From Heracleum sosnowskyi (lineage: Eukaryota > Streptophyta > Magnoliopsida > Apiales > Apiaceae): a DNA stretch of 64,000 bases. Location: NCBI GenBank assembly GCA_030848705.1, contig CM061240.1, forward strand, positions 127,150,998 through 127,214,997, given 5' to 3'. Positions 49,262 to 58,545 of the stretch are shown here, piece by piece. The notes below the pieces were generated by a model. The model searched no databases. It was not told where the DNA came from and worked only from the letters and a program-made list of their open reading frames with translations. Made by a program: the position numbers and the translations under genes. How positions within the stretch are numbered: the stretch's first letter is position 1; every line of letters begins with the position of its first letter.

Positions 49262-49866
49262 AATATTAATAATAAGGACAGATAGAAAATCTAACATGTT
49301 TTAATTAAAAAAAGTAATTGACCGTGATATTTTTAGAAGTGTTTTAATTATATTAATTGTATTTATTAAAAAAATACGTTGACATGTTAAAATAAGTAAG
49401 TTTTTTAAATAAGGTAATAATAAATATAAAAGGTAATATGTTTTAATTTAAAGATAATTGTAATGATATTTTTGGAAAAGTAGTAGATTTTGTTAGAAAA
49501 AAAATATTTTAATTATAAAAGTCAATCATCTAGTTACTATTTTGGTAACTTGACAATAATACAATTCCATTAAAGATTTGATTTGTAATAGCTTTCGTTA
49601 TCCTAAAAAGAAAGAATTATATTTGTAAGAGTATATCCTAAATTTAAACAAATTATATCCCACATTTCCATTTTTTTTATTAGATTTCAATATTATTTGA
49701 TTTTTATGTAGTAAAATATAGTGAAATATTAATGTAGAATAAAACTTTCCCGAATTTTGATTATATTATTAATTTAATAATTAGAAAAAGTACCGAAAAC
49801 CAAAAATCGACCGTTAACCGAAAACCAAAACTTTCAATGTTTCGGCTTTAATAATATAGTATAGAT
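49262..49866 (-). mobile_element. reverse-oriented Helitron family-3 remnant
   Basis: Its right end, read on the minus strand, starts TCTATACTATATTATTAAA, identical to the internal start at 42402. The body repeats GTGATATTTTTGGAAAA, the complement of family-3 interior words. The 3' hairpin and CTAG at the left are not visible, so it is truncated or decayed there. Confidence 0.6.
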
Positions 49867-49939
49867 TAGTAAATGTACGTTATTATTAAATGTACATTAT
49901 TCCTTTATTACTAATTATTTTTGTGAAAAATATAAATAC

Positions 49940-52458
49940 AGGGACAAAGTAGCGGGATGGGGTTGGAAGACACAAATTAGGGTTTTTTTCTCTCTCAGTA
50001 AGCGGCGGCGAATTGTAGTCTAAATCAAGCGGCAAATCTCAGTAAACTGGCATCTCTTGTGAATGAAGATGAAAAAACTATCATCTCTTCTGAATGTATG
50101 TATCTATTCCTCTTTCGTGTATCTATTCGTGTATGTTTTTCATCCCCTTTTATGTTTTGTGCTTGTGTTTGTATATTCGTGTCAGGAGTCTTGTGAACAA
50201 TTAGGAGTCTTGTGAACAATTATCAATTTGTGTATCAATTAGGGGTTTCATTTCCCCTTTTGGTTTTCTACGAAAGAGTGATGTTCTTTGTGTTTTTGGT
50301 CATTGTTTGTGTATGAAGTGGAATAACTTGTAGAATGTGGTTCTAATGTAGTTGATGAGTCCAATGAAACCTAGCAGTGGTGCAAGTCCTGATGACGGGG
50401 TTATTGCTGATAAGGATAGCGGGGGGTTTTTCTCAATTTGCGAGTCCAAAGAAACGTAGCGGGGGTTTAAGTGTTGGTTGTGATGGCTTTGCTCAGGTGA
50501 AGTTCTGAATTAAAATTTATACTTTAATTTTAAGTTGTTTCTATGTATATTCATAGATTACTCAGTATGGTGCATTTTTTTTATATTGTAGGTTGCGAAA
50601 AAAAAAACCTCCGTCAGAGTGCAAATGTTGGCAAAGAGGATGGTTGTGCTCCTAACAGTCAGGTCACTAAGCATTCTGTGTGTTCTTAGTTTTTTCCCTT
50701 TGTTTTTTGCTTTTTTTTTGGCTTTTCATTTAAGACTTTTTTGGTTTAACAAGTGTAATGGTATATATTACTTGTGGAGTCCGTGAAACCTATATTGCAG
50801 ATTGAAAACAAAAGGAAGCGTAGTAAGAGTGCTAATGTTGTCAAAGGGGATGGTTTTGCTCCTAACAGTCAGGTCACTAACAACTGTAATGATTTTACTT
50901 AGTTACTCTTAAGTAACGGATAGAATCTTAGTCAGAGTCTTAATGTTGTTTCAATATTGCAGATTATGAATAAAAGGAAGCGTAGTTGGAGCGCAAATGT
51001 TAGCAAAGATGATGGATTTGATGCTAACATTCAGGGCATTAAGACACCCATTGAAAAAGCGGGTTACACTGACCAAGTAAGTGTTAAGTTATTAACCAAC
51101 AGTAACAATTACAAAATTACAAAATGTACTTACAGAAAATTTAGTTTTAACAACAGAAAATTTAGTGTAGTGTTAAGTTATCCACTGAGTACTTTAATAG
51201 TATCATAGAGAAACCATTGCAGAGTCACAACTGGCCCTACAATTATAGACCATGTAGCTAGAGCAAAATACAAACCAATACATAAAGAATAGTATAGACC
51301 CCAAGTGAACACACTTCCATTCCCAAATATTTTATAGCTAGATTACTTCAAGTTCATGTAAGCCTCTTCACTGTAGAAGCCATATACTTGCCCTGATGCG
51401 CTGCAAGTGCCAGCTCTGTTTCAGCTGCTTCTCTTGTATACCCAATAAGAACATATAGCATTCCGTGGTGCACTAGCTGGGTAAGTAATTTCTGTTTCAG
51501 TTGCTTCTCTGTTTCAGTTGCTTCACTACCTAGCTACGAAGGCCTTATTAATTTAGAGTTGGAAAACATTATTCTGAAAATTTTCGATTTTTCAAAAAAT
51601 TCCTTATTAACTTTTATAAAATATTTTATCAATTCTCGTTTAATCATGGATTGATAGGTCAATCAATTATTCTGACTTCCTATTTTTGCAAACATAATTA
51701 GAAACAATAAACCTAATGGATTTATATGCTTTTAAGATTGGGTGATCCTAAATGCAGAAAACATTTACCAAACAATTTTTTTTTATCCCACCAATTCTAC
51801 TTCCTGCACTATTTTACCATTACTATTTCAAAATTGCACCAATTATTGTAAGTAAAGCACAAGTCAACCAAATTTTTATAAGTTACGAAAAATTGCGAAC
51901 AAGAATTAACGAAGTTTAAGTAACAGGATGATGTGTCATTGATGTGTAGTTTTTTTTTTATCAAAATACTAGTTCACAAAAGGATGTACATCAACAAAAA
52001 GAATTTTTTTTAAAAAGGCCCGACTCATGCATCACACACCCATTCAGTTTTTAATTTCTATCATCTTTTTATTACAGGCAAGAATGAGGAGGATTATGAA
52101 CCATACTGTAAACGTACCGGCTCATTCTGGACAGGGCGGCGTACAAGCTCATTCTGGACAGGGCATACCAGCTCATTCTGGACAGCGCGCACAATCTCAA
52201 TCTGGACAAGGCATTGCTACTCAATCTAGGCAGAAATTTCCTGCTCAATCTAAACAACAAGTTCCTGCTCATTCTGGACAGGGCGGCGTACAAGCTCATT
52301 CTGGACAGCGCGCACAATCTCAATCTGGACAAGGCATTGCCACTCAATCTAGGCAGCAATTTCCTGCTCAATCAAAACAGCAAGTTCCTGCTAATATCAG
52401 ATATGATATTATATCCTATTATTTAATGGGCCAGAGTGATCTTGTAACTCTTAATTAG
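49940..52458 (+). CDS. second transcription unit of the inner CACTA, repeated-exon gene
   Basis: A TATA-like word (ATATAAATAC, 49930-49940) and a leader with TAGGGTTTTTTTCTCTC precede a possible start at 50063. Exon-like blocks with AG/GT borders follow: 50352-50496, 50592-50662, 50801-50872, 50963-51076 and, after a long gap, 52078-52458. Blocks two to four repeat one 24-codon module with consensus NKRKRSxSANVxKxDGFAPNSQ, a basic nuclear-localisation-like cluster. The final exon encodes many AHSGQG/QSGQG repeats and ends in TAG. One base is missing in the second block, and the first has a frameshift, so the reading frame is probably no longer continuous. The position after TNP2 fits the TNP1/TNPA gene of CACTA elements, but I see no sequence match to that family. 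Confidence 0.45.
50356..51034 (+). repeat. tandem array of a 72-nt exon module
   Basis: Five related units: 50356-50408 and 50440-50496 (fused, diverged), 50592-50662, 50801-50872 and 50963-51034. Each of the last three is bordered by TATTGTAG or TATTGCAG and ends CAG, with a GTCACT donor after the first two of these. Intronic words (GGAGTCCGTGAAACC) also resemble exon 1, so genomic segments including intron were duplicated. Confidence 0.75.
52120..52391 (+). repeat. minisatellite encoding SGQ-rich peptide repeats
   Basis: Units of about 27-30 bp with the core GCTCATTCTGGACAG or CAATCTGGACAAG are arranged in a higher-order block of roughly 125-135 bp that occurs twice, diverging at only a few positions. 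Encoded peptides alternate AHSGQGGVQ, AQSQSGQGIA and TQSRQQFPAQSKQQVP. Confidence 0.88.
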
Positions 52459-53194
52459 CCCCATTTTGAATTTGTATTAGCCACTGAAGTGAAGTGTTGT
52501 ATTGGATGAAGACAACTTTGTCATCTTTTGTAATTTGTTGGTATCTTTTATTTGTTATAATGTGTACAGGTTTGTAAAAATAAGAAAGCAGATTTATGCA
52601 GGCTTATATTCTGTGTTTCATCCGTTGGCAAAATCTTTGTATCCTAGAGTTACTTATAGAAAATTCGTTGGGAGGCTGTTACTAACAATACTAAACGTGC
52701 CTCTTTAGAAATTACTTATGGATCCGTTAGGAACTTGTTACTATATTTAGCAACGGAAACTGCATTGACATATCATTGTTATAAATACCAATGGAATATC
52801 CGTTGGAAAATTGTTGCTAAATTTAACAACGAAAGTTTCATTGCCATATAGTTGTTAATAATAGCAACAGCTTACCCATCGGGAATTTGTTACTAAATTT
52901 TACAAAGGAAATTTCGTTACAATGTGGTTGCTAATAATACCAACAGAATATTTCGTTACTAGTTGGTTGGGTAATCGTTATTTCTTAAAACAAGAACTGT
53001 GTTGTTAGTTCATTGATATTCCGTTGTTAAGTTTAGTGACGAAAAACAAATCCGTTGTTAGAGACTTCCCAACGACGTTTACTGCAACCGACCATTTTGG
53101 TGGCTATTCGGTTGGTAAGCTGTCTTAGTAACGGATTTTCTTAATCTAGCAACGGGATTTTCTGTTGTTAAAACTAAATATTCTTGTAGTGGCG

Positions 53195-55019
53195 GCATAT
53201 GACAGTTCTCTGACTCCTTTTATGCAAGATGACAAGTGAATGTTTTATTATATGTGCAAGATTAATTCATATTCTAGTCATTCTTACTTGGCAAAATGTA
53301 ATGTTATCCAAGGACTAAGATGATGATGATGATATATGTATATATATATATATATACAGAGAGAGAGAGAGAGATTTGTTTAAAATTAAGGTGGAAGCTG
53401 CTGGTAATTGTATATATCCATCTGCATATATAATTTTGTTACCTCAATCACTGTAATGAAACCCATGGTGACTTAAGAGGATAATATCTCAATAGCAAGA
53501 GCAATGAAGAAACTACCCATAGAAACCCCACCCCCACACACTCCATGAGATGCACATCAAGTACAAAATGTCGAATTGGATTCAACTAGTTATCACAATC
53601 ATTAAAGGCAAATACTTAATTACAGTTTATCGAGTAGGTTAAGCCAATAACCAGGTACTGGTCATACCTATCATCACAACACACTTACATCGGTTCCAGT
53701 GAACGAAGTGAGAAAACCATTAACAAGAGTTCAATGAATAACTATTTGCATCAACCACACATATGAAACAATAGTACTCTAATCACCCAAATGTATGTTC
53801 TTCGCTGATCAATATTTTATGTCCTTGAAAGAGAAGAACATTGTATATCAACATTAGATTATGTATCTCATACAATCACGAGAGGCGGACACACTCAGTA
53901 GTTCATAAATGACTGTGATCGATAGTCATTTAATTTCTAAATAAATCTAACAAAATTGCCCTCACCCATAAGAATCAGTTTTTTATAAGTAATAGATGAC
54001 TGGACTAAATATTATAATCTTGATCAGAACATAAATCAAAATTTACTGAAAAGTAATGTATTCAAGTATCCAGGGATAAATGTTTACACAATTGCATATG
54101 GTATTTTTCAAAAACTTAACAGAACAATTATATATATTGAGTTATAGACAAATGTAAATCATGTAAACTGAATATATCACACAGTAAAGACAAATCAACA
54201 TCTAACTACTTTTCTAGCGGTTCAAATAGAATGAAATGCGCCATTGCTTGATTGACTGAATTAACATGTTCTAACTTTAAAAACATCTCTATTTTTTCTA
54301 CCAATTTACATAGAAAATTATAAATATAACTGATGATTGATATTGACAATTATAAGTAAGATAGATATAATACATCACGATGGTGTGCAATTTGGTTCAT
54401 TTAAAATACCAATTCTGCATATATCAGATCAACCTGCGATTTTCCTACGCCTTTGCAAACTGGTCAGGTACATAATTGACAACCCACACTTGTTTTTAAA
54501 ATTACATTATTTGTTCATATAAATTTGCAGTTGAACCACCCACTTGGCCGTTACAAAAGCCGGGCCAGGTTTGAAAAGAAAAGTCTTTTTTGTACGATCA
54601 TGATTGTACTATTAATTGTTCTATGTGAAATGTCAAGACCTTCAAAACTTCATCCACTTGGCCACAAAAGATAGAAATAATATAACAATAATAACAAATA
54701 TCTATTAATTAGAATTAACTTCAAGGTGATTGGCTTGGAAGCTCGCGTCGTGAATTACTTTCCAAGGTGGCTTAAATTACAATTTTTATAATTCTACAAC
54801 ATCTACGACATGATTCTCCAGCACATGTATATTGCACATATACATGTTTATGCCAAAACAACTATTATTACAAGATCTTGTATTTTTAAGCATTTCACAA
54901 TGATTGTCCAACACAAAATTTATCACATACAAACATATAACAAAGCAACACAACTGCTCATATCAAAAAATGTGTTGAATGCACAGTAGGAGAACATTCA
55001 GCAAAATTAAAAAAAATAC
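53195..55019. other. outer CACTA interior, nothing recognised
   Basis: Contains GAT, TA and GA microsatellites at 53320-53374. No coding region is supported. This stretch would have held the remaining exons of the captured bZIP gene or of the element's own genes. Confidence 0.4.
53320..53374. repeat. compound microsatellite (GAT)n(TA)n(GA)n
   Basis: Four GAT units, then about ten TA units and eight GA units in succession. Confidence 0.95.
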
Positions 55020-55263
55020 CTTCTGTCTCTTGAGCTTTTCGTTTTCCTCTTCTAGCCGTTGCACCTTGTTCTCGAGCTCGTGAGTTTAAGCCTGTCAATT
55101 GACATAAAAATATTTCCTGATTCTAGGGAAAAACTTAAAGAAAAGGAACCTAACATTAAAAGTTTATAACTAACCTGCTTTCTTCCTCGTGACCTAGCAT
55201 CAAATTCTCTATTCTTAATCATCCTCTTCTACCTCCTTTCAACAGTTTTCTCAACAACATTCC
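55020..55263 (-). pseudogene. captured group A bZIP (ABI5/AREB type) gene fragment
   Basis: Two minus-strand exons. Exon 55263-55175 reads GNVVEKTVERR, stop, KRMIKNREFDARSRGRKQ and ends at a GT donor: the bZIP basic region with the invariant Asn and Arg spacing kept. Exon 55091-55020, after TTGACAG, reads Ala, stop, THELENKVQRLEEENEKLKRQK, the start of the leucine zipper, and ends at a GTATT donor. The intron position between RKQ and the Ala-x-Thr segment is that of ABI5/AREB/ABF genes. Two stop codons and altered DNA-contact residues (FDA where SAA is usual) show it is dead. It lies in antisense inside the outer CACTA element, as in gene capture by CACTA elements. Confidence 0.85.
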
Positions 55264-55640
55264 CTAAAAAACAAAAATAGAGAAATGAATAATGAAACTA
55301 CAAAATATTATCCAGAGACTAAAAACAAAAATAGAACTCATCCTATGATTGTCTATTCTTTAATTGAAGTGCACCCATCCTCTTGTACCATCAAGATCTA
55401 CCTGAAATCGGACAAAAAGTAAAAAACCAAACAAACAAATCTTAAATCGAAATGAATCAAACAAAAAACGGTTACCTGACCAATCCCTTAGTAAATCGGA
55501 AGAATGGAAGCGAAATCCAAAACCAAAAAAGAGCGAAGAAACCCCAATTGTAGATGTTGCGGCAACAGATATGCGAGAGAAAGCTAAAATAAAAAGTAAA
55601 AAAGGAAAGAAAGAAAAGGGTAGGGTAGAAAAACTCACGA
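55264..55640 (-). other. gene-like leader sequence in antisense
   Basis: On the minus strand a pyrimidine-rich, TTGGGGTTTCTTCGC-containing stretch ends at a good donor (GGTCAG|GTAACC, near 55474). An acceptor-like CGATTTCAG precedes 55404. It looks like a 5' UTR with intron upstream of the bZIP fragment, either from the same captured gene or from another. No protein family is recognisable in its 92-codon frame. Confidence 0.35.
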
Positions 55641-55914
55641 CGTCGTTCTGTTAGCCCCGGGCCTTTCTAATAACCGGGAACTGAAATTTTCATGTAAGTT
55701 TCATTTCCCGCACTCTGATTTTCATTAAATTTTGTGTAATATATAATCTGATTTCATTTTTTTGTATAAACTAAATGATTATACTATAAATATAAATACT
55801 ACTAGTTTCTATTATGTGTGTCACATTATCTTATAATATATTATTATTTTACTTTTTATAAATATAATATATATATATATGTATAATTTCATTAATTTAT
55901 AATATAAAATTAGG

Positions 55915-57285
55915 AATACTAGTCAAATCAGTTGTTCACTTTTTTATAATCTCAAACCAAATAAATTTATTTTTTCTGAAAATTTTGAAATATTACTCAA
56001 ATATTTTGAACTTGACATCCATATGGTTGGATTGAAAAATATTTTTTAAAAAAATCGGAATACCCAATCTGGGATTATACATTATTAAGTAGTAATAGTT
56101 AAACCACTCTATAATCTCAAACTAAATAAATTTATTTATTTTCTGAAATTTTTGGTATATCACTCAAATATATAGATCTTGACATCTATATGGTTGGATC
56201 GTTAAGAAATGTTTTTTAAAAAATCGGAATACCAATCCAGGATTAGGCACTAGTTACGAGTAACAGTCAAATCACTAGGTGACACCTATAATCTTAAACC
56301 AAATTAATTTATTTCTAAATTTTTTGAAATAACACCAAAATATATTTAGATCTGGACGTCCATACGATTGGATCTTCGAAAAATATTTTTGACAAAAATT
56401 GAAACACCAATTTGGAACTTAATATTAGTAAGGAGTAATAGTCAAATCACTCGCTGACTGCTATAATCTCAAACCAAATAAATTTATTTTCTTCTGAAAC
56501 TTTTGAAATATCACTCAAATATATAGATCTTGACATCCGTATGGTTGGATCGTTGATAAATGTTTTTGAAAAAGTGGAATACCAATCCGGGACTAAACAC
56601 TAGTTACGAGTACAAGTCAAATCACTAGTTGACTGCTACAACCTCAAACCAAATTATTATTATTTTTTTCTAATTTTTTTGAAATATCACGCAAATATAT
56701 AGATTTTGACATCCATACGGTTGGATCATCGAGAAATATTTTTAATTTTTTTTGAAACACCAATCCAAAACTTAACATTAGCAAGGTGTAATAATCAAAT
56801 CAGTCGTTGGCTGCTATAATCTCAAACCAAATAAATTTCCTATCACTCAAATATATAGATCTTGCATCCATTTGGTTAGATCGTTGATAAATATTTTTTA
56901 AAAAATCGAAATACCAATCTGGAACTAGACACTAGTTACGAGTCGTAACCAAATCACTAGTAAACTACTATAATCTAAAAGCAAACTAATTTATTTTTTC
57001 TGAAAATTTTGAAATATCACTCAAATATATAGATTTTGACATCGGTACGGTGGGAACTTCGAGAAATATTTTTAAAAAAAATTGGAACACCAATTTGGAA
57101 TTTAACATTATTAAGGATTAACGGTCAACACTTTCGTTGACTGCTATAATCTCAAACCAAATTAATTTATATTTTTCTAATTGTTTTGAAATATAACTCA
57201 AATATATAAATATTGACATTCATACGGCTGGATCATTGAGAAATTTTTTCAAAAATAAAAAATAAAACACCAAAATTCACTACCT
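55915..57285. repeat. eight-copy tandem repeat, about 175 bp period
   Basis: The word CTCAAACCAAATAAATTTAT or a close variant recurs at 55951, 56116, 56293, 56468, 56643, 56821, 56975 and 57151. Each unit also has ATATAGATCTTGACATCC, GGTTGGATC and ACCAATCCGGGA-like segments. The array runs into the right subterminal repeats of the outer CACTA. It is non-coding. Confidence 0.9.
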
Positions 57286-57813
57286 AACTTACGACGAAAT
57301 CCGTCGTAAGTTATTGAATGTCAAAATTTTTGGAAAAGTTGAATTTGTCGCCAAATGTTTTGGTAAAAAGTTGAATTTATCGCCGTGATAACTTATGACA
57401 GAATCTGCCGTAAGTTCCATTTACGATGATAACTTACGACGGAATCTGTCGCAAGTTCCATTTACGACGGAAATTTCGTCGTATATTCACTCCTGAACGA
57501 CGTCATTTTCTCGTTGGAAAAAAATATTTATTTTATAATTAAATCTAAATTGGGTAAAATATTTAAATATTTAACTAACGACAGAAGTGCAAATCCGTCG
57601 TAAGATAAAAACAACGACATTTTATTTGGCGCGCCGATTTCCTCTTTTTTAAAATTGTTTGGTTCCCAATTTTATTAATAAAATAATAAACTTGCGACGA
57701 AATTGTTTTCCGTCGAAGTAGTTACGACAAAAATTTCTTTTCCGTCGTAAGTAAGGCGCGCTCAACTTTCCGTCGTAAGTCGTGCGTCGTAATTGCCCCA
57801 ATTTGTTGTAGTG

Positions 57814-58512
57814 TATAGAGAATCGGGGAGAACTATATATTCTATTATAGAATTTTATAATTAATTGTAAATTTTTATTTCAAACAACAAGGAATCTAAT
57901 TCTAATGTAGAATATTATCATATAAAAACTTTATAAACAATTCAACATTTAAAATTTGAACGAGTAGTATCATTTTGGATAAATTTGATTCTACCGTAGA
58001 ATCACTTTTATACATGTCTGATATGGACAAAAAAGTAATTATAGAAATATAATTGACAAATCAATGGAAAGGCCGATATTTAAGGTCCGACACTCTAATT
58101 ATTCATTAATTTCGTAATTAATGAATAGGGAAAATATACAGCTCATGAAAAGAGTCCAAAATATGGTAAATTAGTCAAAGAAGGATCCATAATCCCAATT
58201 AATGAGTCATAGCCTTTATCGACAAGGAAACGAATTCTCCAGCAAGAAATACGATGTTTATCCAATATCAAAAATGAGACTTATTCGCTAAGTCTCCTAA
58301 ACATACCATAAATACTAGGCTCCAGACGCCTATATAAGGTCCCTGATCCTACAATCAGAACTACGTCTTTGGCTTAATTCTCAACATTAATTGAGATACG
58401 TAGGCATCTTGTGAGGACCGATTTAGTCTCGAAACACAAGTGCAGCCATTAAAGCTCGAAGCTCATTAAACCCTATCATTAAATACACAAGTACGTTTTT
58501 TAATCCACAACA
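57814..58512 (+). repeat. left LTR (or its 3' part) of the Ty3/gypsy element
   Basis: The LTR ends ...CCACAACA at 58512, just before the primer-binding site. A TATA box (CTATATAAGG, 58330-58340) is followed by leader-like sequence. The left boundary cannot be fixed because the matching right LTR lies outside the window; TGTCTGATATGG near 58015 is one candidate start. Confidence 0.55.
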
Positions 58513-58514
58513 TT

Positions 58515-58532
58515 TGGCGCCGTCTGTGGGAA
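58515..58532 (+). other. primer-binding site of the Ty3/gypsy element
   Basis: TGGCGCCGTCTGTGGGAA, three bases after the LTR end. It begins TGG, the complement of tRNA CCA, and the same motif is found in many plant gypsy elements. The tRNA species is not assigned. Confidence 0.8.
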
Positions 58533-58545
58533 GACAACATCAACC

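Larger units (their letters stand above)
46047..53191. mobile_element. inner CACTA element, 7.1 kb
   Basis: The ends CACTACAAGAATAT and ATATTCTTGTAGTG are inverted repeats, and GCG is duplicated at 46044-46046 and 53192-53194, the 3-bp target duplication of CACTA elements. The subterminal zones (46060-46520 and 52620-53180) repeat AACGGA / TCCGTTG words in both orientations. Inside, left to right: a broken TNP2-type transposase, a reverse Helitron remnant and a second transcription unit of repeated exons. Confidence 0.92.
44953..57813. mobile_element. outer CACTA (En/Spm) element, 12.9 kb
   Basis: The left end CACTACAATAATTTGGGTCA and the complement of the right end CACTACAACAAATTGGGGCA match over about 30 bp. 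Both subterminal zones (44970-45365 and 57280-57800) are packed with TTACGACGG / CCGTCGTAA words in both orientations, as expected for CACTA transposase-binding repeats. The 3-bp flanks (TTA and TAT) do not match. About 5.7 kb remain after removing the inner CACTA. No intact transposase is left in the outer part. Confidence 0.85.

Noticed and set aside
52072..52371. 99-codon minus-strand frame rich in Leu, Ser and Arg
   Set aside because: It is the antisense of the SGQ-encoding minisatellite; the repeat length keeps several frames open.
55915..57285. Regular repeats resembling a CRISPR array
   Set aside because: The whole unit of about 175 bp is repeated with no unique spacers, in a plant transposon; it is an ordinary tandem repeat.
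57804..57820. TGTTGTAGTG as start of the gypsy LTR
   Set aside because: The same bases are the right end of the outer CACTA, which matches its left end over about 30 bp; overlap of both is unlikely.
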